Source: Desulfuromonadaceae bacterium (lineage in GTDB: Bacteria > Desulfobacterota > Desulfuromonadia > Geobacterales > Pseudopelobacteraceae). From it: a stretch of 64,000 nucleotides of DNA. The notes below the pieces were generated by a model. That model was not told the origin of the DNA and did not search any database. It worked only from the letters and a program-made list of their open reading frames with translations. Below, piece after piece: positions 53,603 to 61,025 of the stretch. Where the stretch lies: assembly GCA_028683855.1 (NCBI GenBank), contig JAQUHA010000014.1, positions 1-64,000 on the forward strand, read 5' to 3'. A program made the translations under genes and the position numbers. Position 1 is the stretch's first letter. Each line of letters opens with the position of its first letter.

Positions 53603-53854
53603 ATGAATGCTTTGACCTATACATTTACGAGACAGCACCTGGCAGATGTCATGCGATCAGTCAATGAAGACCACGTTCCTGTGGTAGTGACCAGTCAGCG
53701 TGGCAAACCGGTTGTCATCCTTTCGCTTGACGATTTTCACTCATTTGAAGAAACAGCGTACCTACTCCGGAATCCCCAAGGGGCTAAGCGGTTGCTTGAA
53801 TCAGTCGAGGAACTACGTGCGGGTGGGGGGAAGATTAGAGAGTTGACGGAATGA
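53603..53854 (+). CDS. yefM: Type II antitoxin, YefM/Phd family
   Basis: ATG 53603 follows AAGGAG. The 83-residue protein has the Phd/YefM DNA-binding N-terminus (TFTRQHLADVMRSVNEDHVPVVVTSQRGKPVVILSLDD) and a C-terminal helix that would wrap the toxin. It neutralises the following YoeB toxin and represses its own promoter. A four-base ATGA overlap couples the two genes. It starts the accessory island after ubiD. Confidence 0.92.
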   Translation: MNALTYTFTRQHLADVMRSVNEDHVPVVVTSQRGKPVVILSLDDFHSFEETAYLLRNPQGAKRLLESVEELRAGGGKIRELTE

Positions 53855-54105
53855 TGATCAAATTTTCAACCGTAGCATGGGAAGACTACCTCTACTGGCA
53901 GATGGCTGACAAGGCAATGCTCAAACGCATCAATCAGCTTATTCGGGATATTCAGCGTGAACCCTTTTCCGGTATCGGCAAACCAGAACCGCTCAAGCAC
54001 CAACTAGCTGGTTTCTGGTCTCGCAGAATAGACAGTTGCCACCGTTTGGTATATTCAGTCGAAGGTGATACTCTCCTGATTGCGCAATGTCGCGATCATT
54101 ATTGA
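53851..54105 (+). CDS. yoeB: YoeB-family mRNA interferase toxin
   Basis: An 84-residue Txe/YoeB RelE-fold endoribonuclease. Conserved parts are WEDYLYWQ, IRDIQREPFSGIGKPEPLKH, the catalytic Glu/Arg region in GFWSRRID and HRLVYSV, and the C-terminal CRDHY with the catalytic His-Tyr pair. It cuts mRNA on the ribosome near start codons when the antitoxin is lost. Length and motifs are complete, so it is probably functional. Confidence 0.93.
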   Translation: MMIKFSTVAWEDYLYWQMADKAMLKRINQLIRDIQREPFSGIGKPEPLKHQLAGFWSRRIDSCHRLVYSVEGDTLLIAQCRDHY

Positions 54106-54119
54106 AAGGTAAAAATTAA

Positions 54120-55146
54120 GGGGGTCAGGTCTCAACTACAGACATATTAAGTTTCGCTTCTACTAATCCAACGATTCTTCGTACAGTTTCGTTACTCTCG
54201 TATTCTAGCCTAAATCTACGGCTTGCCTGTGTTATCGCTGCTTCGCTCAGACCACTCCGCTCACCAATTTCGCGTAATCGTGCGCCACTATGTCTATGGC
54301 AAAAGTAGATGCCGACTTTCTTTGCCAGGCTTTCATCGTGTACTTCATTTTTCACGACTTCTATGATTTCATCTATTGTAGGACGATTAAGAATTCGGAC
54401 TGCCGGAATATTCCGATCACCTTTTCTTTCGCCAAGGAGCTCCTGCGATTTCTCCCTCACAAACTCATTGCTTCCCAGTATGGTCGAAGCAATAACATTT
54501 TGTAACGGGTTGCTAATTTCCATGGTAATCGCATCATTGACAAATTTACGGTATTTATCTCTTGCATCTTCGCCATCGAAATATCCGAGCACAAAACTTG
54601 TCGTAAGCCATTTTGCTGTTTCAGTCATTCCGATTGTCTGACGATAGCTTGACCAGAGGTGTTCTTCAGGGTTGGACGTGATGCCGGCTCTTACTGGATT
54701 TAGATGGATGTAACGGGAAAGTTCGGTGGCATATCTATCAACTTCAACAAGTATTGCCTTGTAACGGCCCTGAAAAAGGTGACCGGACCTTTTTCGCTTT
54801 GTGTTGAAGTATGTAGTGTATGCACCGTTTATATGTCGCATGATCTGCGAAAGGTTGCCGACTGGGGTTTCCATCAAAAGGTGATAATGGTTGTTCATAA
54901 GACAATAGGAATGAATCACAGCGCCATAACGGGCAACAGCCGATTCGAGGTAAGATAGAAATTGTTCTCTATCCTTTTTACTTTTGAATACATCCCTCTG
55001 CTCGTTGCCGCGCGATGTTACATGATAAAATGCACCTGGATATTCAATACGTAATGGTCGAGCCATATTCTGCTCCTTTGCGGACTGTTATTTTTCACAG
55101 CATAGCAAAGAAACTATCAGATGTATAGAGTTGAGACCTGACCCCC
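54120..55146 (-). mobile_element. RAYT transposase unit with perfect 18-bp terminal inverted repeats
   Basis: GGGGGTCAGGTCTCAACT (54120-54137) is repeated in perfect inversion at 55129-55146. Between them lies one Y1 transposase gene on the minus strand, whose last codons and stop (TGA) lie inside the left repeat. The right repeat plus the transposase 5' flank recurs at 55158-55224, 56001-56121 and 56835-57026. The unit is 1,027 bp. No target-site duplication is evident. Confidence 0.8.
54125..55066 (-). CDS. REP-associated tyrosine transposase (RAYT, Y1 family)
   Basis: A 313-residue single-strand DNA transposase of the IS200-like/TnpA-REP group. It has PLRIEYPGAFYHVTSRGNEQ, the metal-binding HUH motif in NNHYHLLMET, the catalytic Tyr region INGAYTTYFN and SGHLFQGRYKAIL, then RYIHLNPVRAG. 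A C-terminal helix-turn-helix like that of DnaA (LREIGERSGLSEAAITQASRRF) is an extra domain seen in some RAYTs. All motifs are intact. Its C-terminal residues VVET are encoded by the terminal inverted repeat. Confidence 0.93.
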   Translation of the reverse strand: MARPLRIEYPGAFYHVTSRGNEQRDVFKSKKDREQFLSYLESAVARYGAVIHSYCLMNNHYHLLMETPVGNLSQIMRHINGAYTTYFNTKRKRSGHLFQGRYKAILVEVDRYATELSRYIHLNPVRAGITSNPEEHLWSSYRQTIGMTETAKWLTTSFVLGYFDGEDARDKYRKFVNDAITMEISNPLQNVIASTILGSNEFVREKSQELLGERKGDRNIPAVRILNRPTIDEIIEVVKNEVHDESLAKKVGIYFCHRHSGARLREIGERSGLSEAAITQASRRFRLEYESNETVRRIVGLVEAKLNMSVVET

Positions 55147-55224
55147 TTTGATTCCTCTTTTTCACAGCATAGCAAAGAAACTATCAGATGTATAGAGTTG
55201 AGACCTGACCCCATCTGATTCCTA
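55091..55224. repeat. Tandem duplication (67-bp period) of the RAYT right end
   Basis: Two adjacent copies (55091-55157 and 55158-55224) share TTTTTCACAGCATAGCAAAG through the terminal repeat AGTTGAGACCTGACCCC. They differ only at a few bases after the repeat. The second copy ends at the stop codon of the neighbouring antitoxin gene. Confidence 0.9.
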
Positions 55225-55479
55225 TTTCCACATATCCTCATCCACCTTTTCGAACACAGCCGTGGCTCGCAGAAAATCGTCGCTTTCCTGACCGCTCCAG
55301 GTGCCTGCCAACGAGTCAAGATCGTTGTATATGGCGGAGCGTTTCTTTTTGTCGATTCCGAGAGACTCCCTTAAAATTCTGAGCATCAGGGCATTGACGC
55401 TGGTTTCCTCCTGTCGGGCTTTTTCCTTTAATACTGCGGCAATGGTATCATCTACGCCGCGCAGCGTCATGGTTGTCAT
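55222..55479 (-). CDS. Antitoxin, FitA-like ribbon-helix-helix family
   Basis: An 85-residue protein with a ribbon-helix-helix start (TMTLRGVDDTIAAVLKEKARQEETSVNALMLRILRE) and a C-terminal extension (LDSLAGTWSGQESDDFL) that would occupy the toxin's active site, as in FitA/VapB antitoxins. A good ribosome-binding site (GGAGG) precedes its start. It is encoded 11 bp after the PIN toxin rather than before it. Its stop codon TAG lies at the edge of a RAYT end copy, so the 3' end may have been altered by that insertion. Confidence 0.85.
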   Translation of the reverse strand: MTTMTLRGVDDTIAAVLKEKARQEETSVNALMLRILRESLGIDKKKRSAIYNDLDSLAGTWSGQESDDFLRATAVFEKVDEDMWK

Positions 55480-55490
55480 GGATTCCTCCT

Positions 55491-55883
55491 TTATCGCAAC
55501 GCCAGCAAAATACTGCTGATATGTGTAAAATGATCGTCAAAGGTTGCCAGTGCCAGGCCATGCTGCAATGCCGAAGCCGCCAGCCACAGGTCATTGGACG
55601 GGGTCGGCCGCCCCTTCAGGCGCAATTCAGAAAACACCTGGGCATAGAACTCAGAAGTTTCATCATCTACCACAAGAAGGTTCACCCTGGCTGAATCCAG
55701 AAACCGGTCAAGCTCCGCCCGGTTATCCCGCTCCTTGTTGCCACAACGAAACCCGGCAAGCAGTTCACCGAGAATGACCGTATTGACGCCGATATAATCA
55801 GCCCGTTGCAGAAGGTTAACGGCTTCAGCGTCGTTTCTTTTAAAAGCCACGTAAAAATTTGTATCTATAATGATCCGTTTCAT
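55491..55883 (-). CDS. PIN-domain ribonuclease toxin (VapC/FitB-like)
   Basis: A 130-residue PIN-domain protein with the acidic metal site spread over IIIDTNFYVAF (Asp), VILGELLAGF (Glu), TPSNDLWLAASAL (Asp) and ATFDDHFTHI (Asp). It should cleave RNA, often tRNA. ATG 55883 is taken since the fold begins there; ATG 55895 adds four residues, and neither has a clear ribosome-binding site. The toxin gene comes first and the antitoxin second, the reverse of the usual order. Confidence 0.88.
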   Translation of the reverse strand: MKRIIIDTNFYVAFKRNDAEAVNLLQRADYIGVNTVILGELLAGFRCGNKERDNRAELDRFLDSARVNLLVVDDETSEFYAQVFSELRLKGRPTPSNDLWLAASALQHGLALATFDDHFTHISSILLALR

Positions 55884-55919
55884 GATTGCGTCCATGCACT
55901 GATGTCATATTTTAATGTC

Positions 55920-55948
55920 ATTATGCTATTACAATATGATTCTGTCAA
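55920..55948 (-). promoter_or_regulatory. Promoter of the PIN toxin-antitoxin operon
   Basis: On the minus strand a perfect TTGACA (55948-55943) and CATAAT (55925-55920) are spaced by 17 bp. Direct repeats ATGTCAT at 55902-55908 and 55915-55921 lie at and after the start point and may be operator half-sites. Confidence 0.7.
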
Positions 55949-56000
55949 ATGAGTGACGTTAATTTTGTCAATGTCAGTGCCTGACACCTGTTATTCTTCC

Positions 56001-56121
56001 CACCTGGATATTCAATACGTAATGTTCGAGCCATATTCTGCTCCTTTGCGGACTGTTATTTTTCACAGCATAGCAAAAAACTATCAGATGTATAGAGTTG
56101 AGACCTGACCCCCTTTGATTC
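56001..56121. repeat. Solo RAYT end copy (121 bp)
   Basis: This matches 55033-55155 of the RAYT unit: the first 11 codons of the transposase gene, its upstream flank and the terminal repeat (56096-56113). It has one substitution and a one-base loss in the parts compared. Its right edge is the point where the following secreted-protein gene lost its start. Confidence 0.88.
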
Positions 56122-56122
56122 T

Positions 56123-56668
56123 TCAATAATACTACTTTTCAACCTTACTATACCTGCCCTCGCCGCTGTCCCCAACACCCTCAGCTACCAAGGCACGCTC
56201 ACCGACACATCCGGCAACCCGATCACTGCCACCAAAACCATCGACTTCAAACTCTATAACGTTGCAAGCAACGGCACAGCGCTCTGGTCAGAGACGCAAA
56301 CCGTGACAGTAGCAAGCGGACGTTTTGGTGTAGTCCTCGGCATTGTGACTCCTTTCGATAGCTCTATACTAACCGGTGATACTTGGATCGGTGTTACTGT
56401 TCAGGGTGAAGCGGAAATGACTCCACGCCAAAAACTAACTAGCGTAGCATACTCAATGAAGTCTGGTGTAGCAGATGAACTATCAAAGACTTGCACTGAT
56501 GGTCAGATTCTTAAATATCAATCTGCTACAGGAGCAATCTCTGTGTCATATGGGGAAAGTGTGGCAGTAATATTTCTATGGGTAGCTGATGGAGTGCTGT
56601 TGCAGCTAACATTATTGTGGTGGATGCTCAGGAAGTCTCCTGCTCCTGGCATATGTGAGGTAGGTTGA
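56123..56668 (+). pseudogene. Beheaded secreted-protein gene ('NTLSYQG' module)
   Basis: In one frame the DNA reads the end of a signal peptide (LLFNLTIPALAA), then VPNTLSYQGTLTD, a segment with TIDFKLYNVASNGTALW, GRFGVVLGIVTPFDS and MTPRQKLTSVAYSMKSG. This N-terminal module recurs in large secreted repeat proteins of Geobacter-type bacteria. No start codon remains: the frame runs back through a RAYT end copy to a stop at 56099. The C-terminal part after KTCTDGQILKYQ loses the expected pattern and ends early. Both ends are therefore damaged. A terminator follows. Confidence 0.8.
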
Positions 56669-56702
56669 AAATAGACATCCACAAATATGGGAAAACACTA
56701 AG

Positions 56703-56736
56703 AGGCACTTTGACTTATCAGTTAGAGTGCCTTTTT
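56703..56736 (+). terminator. Intrinsic terminator after the beheaded gene
   Basis: AGGCACT (56703-56709) pairs with AGTGCCT (56726-56732), followed by five Ts. It probably served the original secreted-protein gene. Confidence 0.65.
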
Positions 56737-56750
56737 ACATTTCGGGCTTA

Positions 56751-56834
56751 ACTGAATGGGATACAGTCCTTGAGGCTCTGGCTACGGAAATAAAGGTGCG
56801 GCACTATTCTCGAAAAACGCTTCAAACTTATGCG
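56751..56834 (+). pseudogene. Fragment of a tyrosine recombinase (integrase, integron/phage-type N-terminal domain)
   Basis: One frame reads TEWDTVLEALATEIKVRHYS then RKTLQTYA. This matches the SAM-like N-terminal domain of tyrosine recombinases ('..EIK.RHYS.KTL..Y..W'), as in integron-type and XerC/D-like integrases. The reading frame is cut by the RAYT end copy that starts at 56835. Nothing of the catalytic domain remains in the window and no start codon is seen. The call rests on about 28 residues. Confidence 0.55.
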
Positions 56835-57026
56835 AATTGTTCTCTATCCTTTTTACTTTTGAATACATCCCTCTGCTCGTTGCCGCGCGATGTTACATGA
56901 TAAAATGCACCTGGATATTCAATACGTAATGGTCGAGCCATATTCTGCTCCTTTGCGGACTGTTATTTTTCACGGCATAGCAAAGAAACTATCAGATGTA
57001 TAGAGTTGAGACCTGACCCCCTTTGA
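56835..57026. repeat. RAYT 5'-truncated copy (192 bp)
   Basis: This matches 54960-55151 of the intact RAYT unit with one mismatch seen. It holds the first 36 or so codons of the transposase gene on the minus strand, its upstream flank and the terminal repeat (57004-57021). Together with the 56751 fragment it marks an insertion followed by loss of the rest of the element. Confidence 0.92.
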
Positions 57027-57031
57027 GACCC

Positions 57032-57071
57032 CTTTGATTTGCTTCTTTGATTTGCTTTCTTTGATTTGCTT
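57032..57071. repeat. Short tandem repeat (CTTTGATTTGCTT)x3
   Basis: Three units of 13, 14 and 13 bp follow directly after a RAYT end copy. The unit begins with CTTTGATT, the same bases that flank the terminal repeat in the other copies, so it probably grew by slippage at the junction. Confidence 0.8.
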
Positions 57072-57081
57072 GAGAGATTGG

Positions 57082-57357
57082 TTACTGGTATTTCATTGAT
57101 GTATGCAGTACTCGGAGAATAACGAGTTCCTCACATTGTACAGCATAAATGACGATGTACGGGAGACCGGCGACAACAAGTTCCCGTGTTCCGCGTTCTC
57201 GTCCTCGTTTACCGATTGTGGGATAGTCAGCTAGCATCTGAGCAGAATCGATGATCTTGTTTACTCTAGCAACCGCAGCCGGTGGATTGTCCTGCGCAAT
57301 ATATTCCTCTACTTGGTTGAGGTTGCCGTCCGCTCCTTCAGTCCAGCGTATTCTCAT
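57082..57357 (-). CDS. RelE/ParE-family toxin
   Basis: ATG 57357 overlaps the antitoxin stop as ATGA. The 91-residue protein has the RelE/ParE fold: RIRWTEGADGNLNQVEEYIAQDNPPAAV, the ADYPTIGKRGRERGTREL loop, VVAGLPYIVIYAV and a C-terminal VLHTSMKYQ. It may cut ribosome-bound mRNA (RelE-like) or block gyrase (ParE-like); the spacing of 'P..GK.GRERGTREL' leans to ParE-like. It is encoded after its antitoxin in the usual order. Confidence 0.9.
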   Translation of the reverse strand: MRIRWTEGADGNLNQVEEYIAQDNPPAAVARVNKIIDSAQMLADYPTIGKRGRERGTRELVVAGLPYIVIYAVQCEELVILRVLHTSMKYQ

Positions 57358-57632
57358 TGCCGAGCCGCCCATTTTTTGACAACATCGGAGTGGTCAATCA
57401 GCTTTCCGGCTCTCATCTCCTCAAGTCCTTTTTTAATTTCTTCCCTCTGCCAAGTGTCCAACTCCTCATCTGGCACCTCAACCGTAAATGGCAATCCGTG
57501 CCGCATATTCACTTGTTTGTAAAAGAGTGTCACCGCCTCGGTTGTGGTCATTCCCAACGCCCTGAAAATACTCTCAACTTTCTGTTTTAATTCCGGTTCC
57601 ATCCGTGCGTGAATCATTGCCGCCCGTGTCAT
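57354..57632 (-). CDS. RelB/DinJ-family antitoxin
   Basis: A 92-residue ribbon-helix-helix antitoxin with MIHARMEPELKQKVESIFRALGMTTTEAVTLFYKQV, typical of RelB/DinJ, and a C-terminal toxin-wrapping part (LEEMRAGKLIDHSDVVKKW). GGAGGAAACGAT precedes the ATG. It overlaps the toxin gene by four bases. It should neutralise the toxin and repress the operon. Confidence 0.92.
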   Translation of the reverse strand: MTRAAMIHARMEPELKQKVESIFRALGMTTTEAVTLFYKQVNMRHGLPFTVEVPDEELDTWQREEIKKGLEEMRAGKLIDHSDVVKKWAARQ

Positions 57633-57665
57633 ATCGTTTCCTCCGTAGCATTATTTATAAATTGG

Positions 57666-57695
57666 ATTGTATCTCGTTTGACACATCAGATGCAA
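57666..57695 (-). promoter_or_regulatory. Predicted promoter of the relB-type operon
   Basis: On the minus strand TTGCAT (57695-57690), an 18-bp spacer and TACAAT (57671-57666) lie 34 nt upstream of the antitoxin ATG. A palindrome ATTTATAAAT sits just downstream and could be part of an operator. Confidence 0.5.
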
Positions 57696-57728
57696 GCCAG
57701 AAAATTCAATGACGGTGACAAAGTAGTA

Positions 57729-57763
57729 AAACTTGGAGCCGCCTTTGCGGTGGCTCCAAGTTT
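57729..57763 (+). terminator. Orphan terminator-like hairpin in the 341-bp gap
   Basis: AAACTTGGAGCC plus GCC pairs with GGTGGCTCCAAGTTT over a TTTGC loop, followed by a T-rich stretch on the plus strand. No plus-strand gene precedes it, so it may be left from a deleted gene. The rest of the gap (57764-57973) is AT-rich leader of the next operon, with no further gene seen. Confidence 0.45.
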
Positions 57764-57973
57764 CATTTTCTTAGAATTTAATAACCGGCACGGTTTTGGA
57801 TCTGCCATTTTTTTTGTATTCTCCACAAATACGGGGGAGATTTAGAGGAAATCATTATCATCGGAGATAGAGTTGAAACGAAGGGAACAATAGTGAAATA
57901 TGAAGTTTTTATGCTATAAACTTGATAAATCTATTCATGTCATGTCTGCTGCATACCCACCGGAGAGTGAATC

Positions 57974-59173
57974 ATGTCCCTTGAAAACATCTCTAGACTT
58001 AAGATAGACCGTTCTGCACCTCTGCCGAATGTGAAGAGACGCAAGCGATTCAAATGGATTATTATCGCAGTTGTTCTGCTGCTGATTGCCGTTTCTGCAG
58101 GGTGGTTTTCCACACACCGGCCGGTAACTATCGAGACCGTTACTGTTTCGCGCAGTTATCCGACCCAGACCTTCACTCTGCTCAGCGCCAGCGGATATGT
58201 CGTTGCACAGCGGAAGGCGGCGGTTGCCTCCAAGACCACCGGCCGGCTTGAGTGGATCGGGGTCCGGGAGGGGAGCCGGGTTAAAATGGGTGAGGTTATC
58301 GCTCGGTTGGAAAACCGTGACAGTGAATCACTGGTAAATCAGGGCGTAGCCGGAGTCCAGTACGCCAGGGCAAATCTTGAACAGGCGAGGGCAGAGCGTG
58401 AAGATGCACGGCTCTCCTTTGAGCGCTACAAGATTCTCATCAAACAGGGGATAGTTGCCCAGGCCGATTTTGACTCTGCGGAAACCCGTTTCAAACTCGC
58501 CGTGGCAAGGGTCGCTGCAGCGGAAGCCTCACTGCACAATGCCGAGTCAGTACTGAACGGCGCCAGAATTGCTTTCGACTATTCACTGATCAGAGCCCCT
58601 TTTGACGCAGTAGTTCTGACCAAAAATGCCGATGAAGGTGACATCATCACACCCCTGGGGGCTGCTGCCAATGCCAAGGCGGCTGTTGTAAGCATTGCGG
58701 ATCTCGCCTCACTCCAGGTCGAGGCTGACGTTTCGGAGTCAAACCTTGCTCTGGTAAAAGCGGGGCAGCCTTGTGAGATTACCCTTGACGCTCTTCCTGA
58801 CAGCCGCTTCAAAGGCATACTGCAGACGATTGTTCCGACTGCTGACCGGACAAAGGCATCGGTTATGATCAAGGTAAAATTTAACAATATCGACCCAAGA
58901 ATTCTCCCTGAGATGAGCGCCAGAGTGGCGATTCTATCCCGTGAAGCGACTACTCAGGATCAGCAATCAAAGATCACTCTGCCAAAGAGCGCCATTATCA
59001 ACGGTTCGGTTTTTCTGGTTGAAAAAGGGCACGTCCGGATGGTCGCCGTAAAAGCCGGAGTTGCGCTTGGAGATCTGGTTGAGGTAAGCGGTGTAAATCC
59101 GGGTGATAAAGTTGCACTGTCACCGCTTGATAAACTGGCTGACGGACGTGCGGTCAGCGTGCCGGAGAAATAG
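57974..59173 (+). CDS. Periplasmic adaptor of a tripartite ABC exporter (MacA/HlyD-like)
   Basis: A 399-residue membrane-fusion protein. One transmembrane helix ([18 protein letters not shown]) follows a basic N-terminus. The biotinyl-lipoyl-like half-motifs are [41 protein letters not shown] and [25 protein letters not shown], enclosing a coiled-coil hairpin (about 115-200). It links the inner-membrane ABC pump to an outer-membrane channel. The operon continues with the ATPase and two permeases; no TolC-like gene is present. The substrate is unknown. Confidence 0.92.
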   Translation: MSLENISRLKIDRSAPLPNVKRRKRFKWIIIAVVLLLIAVSAGWFSTHRPVTIETVTVSRSYPTQTFTLLSASGYVVAQRKAAVASKTTGRLEWIGVREGSRVKMGEVIARLENRDSESLVNQGVAGVQYARANLEQARAEREDARLSFERYKILIKQGIVAQADFDSAETRFKLAVARVAAAEASLHNAESVLNGARIAFDYSLIRAPFDAVVLTKNADEGDIITPLGAAANAKAAVVSIADLASLQVEADVSESNLALVKAGQPCEITLDALPDSRFKGILQTIVPTADRTKASVMIKVKFNNIDPRILPEMSARVAILSREATTQDQQSKITLPKSAIINGSVFLVEKGHVRMVAVKAGVALGDLVEVSGVNPGDKVALSPLDKLADGRAVSVPEK

Positions 59174-59176
59174 GTG

Positions 59177-59863
59177 ATGAGCGAGCGTGAAATTGCCGTC
59201 AGAATGAGTGGTGTCTGTAAATCGTACCAGCGTGGAAGCCAGAATGTGCCGGTGCTTGAAGATATCAATTTCGAAATTGCCTCAGGGGAGTTTCTGGCTC
59301 TGATGGGGCCTTCAGGCTCCGGCAAGAGCACTCTGCTCAATCTTCTGGCGGGTATCGACAAGGCGGACAGCGGCATCATTACCGTCGGCAACTGTAATAT
59401 TACCTCTCTCGACGACTCCGAGCTTGCTGACTGGAGAGCAGCCAACGTCGGTTTCATCTTTCAGTTCTATAATCTGATCCCGGTTCTTACTGCGTTTGAG
59501 AACATTGAGCTCCCGCTACTGCTTACCGGACTTACCAGGCGTGAGCGTCGTGAACATGTGCTTGCCGCGCTTGAAGTCGTCAGTCTTACTGACCGGATGG
59601 ATCATCGTCCATCGCAGCTTTCCGGTGGTCAGCAGCAGCGTGTGGCAATCGCCAGGGCGATCATAACCGATCCGGCCATACTTGTTGCGGATGAACCGAC
59701 CGGTGATCTTGACAGGGTTTCCGCCGGAGAGATTATGGATCTCATGGATCATATGGTAAGTGATTTCGGCAAGACAATTATCATGGTGACGCATGATCCA
59801 CGCGCTGCTGAAAAAGCTCATGTTGTCCGGCATCTTGAAAAGGGCATTCTTATGGAGAGCTGA
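59177..59863 (+). CDS. ABC transporter ATP-binding protein (MacB/LolD type)
   Basis: This 228-residue ATPase has Walker [21 protein letters not shown]-loop [12 protein letters not shown], signature [15 protein letters not shown], Walker [13 protein letters not shown] and the H-loop VTHD. The [10 protein letters not shown]-loop is typical of the MacB/LolD group that drives mechanotransmission rather than classical transport. ATG 59177 is preceded by an in-frame GTG at 59174; either could start. It lies directly after the adaptor gene. Confidence 0.94.
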   Translation: MSEREIAVRMSGVCKSYQRGSQNVPVLEDINFEIASGEFLALMGPSGSGKSTLLNLLAGIDKADSGIITVGNCNITSLDDSELADWRAANVGFIFQFYNLIPVLTAFENIELPLLLTGLTRRERREHVLAALEVVSLTDRMDHRPSQLSGGQQQRVAIARAIITDPAILVADEPTGDLDRVSAGEIMDLMDHMVSDFGKTIIMVTHDPRAAEKAHVVRHLEKGILMES

Positions 59864-59865
59864 CC

Positions 59866-61023
59866 ATGTTCATGCTCAAGCTCATCTTCCGCAACGTGTT
59901 CCGTCACAAATTGCGATCAACCCTGACTGTTGTCGGAGTCGCCGTCGCAATTCTTGCCTTCGGTCTGTTACGCACCCTGGTCGGCCTCTGGTATCTTGGT
60001 GTGGAATCTTCCTCATCCACCAGGCTTGTCACCCGCAACGCAATCTCCCTGGTGTTTTCACTCCCCCTCTCTTACAAGGAACGGATTCGTCAGGTGCCCG
60101 GAGTTACCGGCATCGGAGCAATGAACTGGTTTGGCGGCGTCTATATTTCCGAAAAAAACTTCTTCCCCAACTTTGCCATCGAAGCTGAGCCGTTCTTTGA
60201 TTTATACCCCGAATTCCGGCTCACTGATGAGGAGAAGAAAAGCTTTCTGCGTGATCGTCAGGGGGCGATTGTCGGGCGCAAGCTGGCGAAAAAATACGGA
60301 TGGAAAGTGGGTGACCGTGTTGTGCTGAAGGGCACTATTTTCCCCGGTCAGTGGGAATTTACCGTGCGTGGAATCTACAAAGGGGCGCAGCGAAGCACCG
60401 ATGAGACCCAGTTTTTCTTCAGCTGGGACTATCTGAATGAGACGATGCGCAGGACTGTCCCGCGACGTGCAGATCAGATAGGAATCTACGTGGTGGGTGT
60501 AGCCAACCCGGAGCGGGCCGCCGAGATATCTGAAAACATAGATATTTTGTTTAAAAACTCGCTGGCGGAAACCATGACCGAGACAGAGAAGGCATTTCAG
60601 CTCAGTTTCGTAGCAATGACTGAAGCAATTATGGTTGCCATTCAGATCGTATCCTATGTTGTCATTGTAATTATTATGGTCGTTGCGGCTAACACCATGG
60701 CGATGACCGCACGCGAACGGATTTCCGAGTATGCCACCATGAAATCTCTCGGCTTCAAATGGCTTCATATCGCAACGGTTATTGCCGGTGAGTCGCTCTT
60801 CATTGCCCTGCTTGGAGGGGCTGTCGGTGTGGGTCTCACTTTCCCTTTTTCCGGAATTATCGAAAGAGAGTTGTCGCAATTCTTCCCGGTTTTTCGTGTG
60901 GAACTGTTAACCACCTTCATGCAGATCATGGCGGCAGTTGTGGTCGGGACGGTCGCGGCAATTTTTCCTGTCTGGCGCGGTTCGACCATTACCATTGCTG
61001 ATGGTCTGAGGAGAATCGGATAG
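59866..61023 (+). CDS. ABC transporter permease (MacB-type), first of two
   Basis: A 385-residue permease with the MacB topology: an N-terminal membrane helix (LRSTLTVVGVAVAILAFGLLRTL), a large periplasmic domain with GAIVGRKLAKKYGWKVGDRVVLKG, and a C-terminal FtsX domain of three helices including NTMAMTARERISEYATMKSLGFKW. It starts 2 bp after the ATPase stop. With the next gene it probably forms a heterodimeric pump. It works in the inner membrane. Confidence 0.92.
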   Translation: MFMLKLIFRNVFRHKLRSTLTVVGVAVAILAFGLLRTLVGLWYLGVESSSSTRLVTRNAISLVFSLPLSYKERIRQVPGVTGIGAMNWFGGVYISEKNFFPNFAIEAEPFFDLYPEFRLTDEEKKSFLRDRQGAIVGRKLAKKYGWKVGDRVVLKGTIFPGQWEFTVRGIYKGAQRSTDETQFFFSWDYLNETMRRTVPRRADQIGIYVVGVANPERAAEISENIDILFKNSLAETMTETEKAFQLSFVAMTEAIMVAIQIVSYVVIVIIMVVAANTMAMTARERISEYATMKSLGFKWLHIATVIAGESLFIALLGGAVGVGLTFPFSGIIERELSQFFPVFRVELLTTFMQIMAAVVVGTVAAIFPVWRGSTITIADGLRRIG

Positions 61024-61025
61024 CC

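Noticed and set aside
55955-55995. Second family of RAYT ends (GTCAGTGCCTGACAC with inverted GTCAG/CTGAC)
   Set aside because: It resembles other element ends I recall, but only one copy is present here and no second end was seen, so it is not annotated.
53485-56760. Integron attC sites (ATCTAAC at 53485, GCTTAAC at 56745)
   Set aside because: Matching GTTRRRY core partners and the long imperfect palindrome between them could not be found; single 7-mers occur by chance.
57609-57845. 78-aa open frame on the plus strand before the exporter operon
   Set aside because: It overlaps the relB promoter region and an orphan terminator hairpin, has no ribosome-binding site and no recognisable motif.
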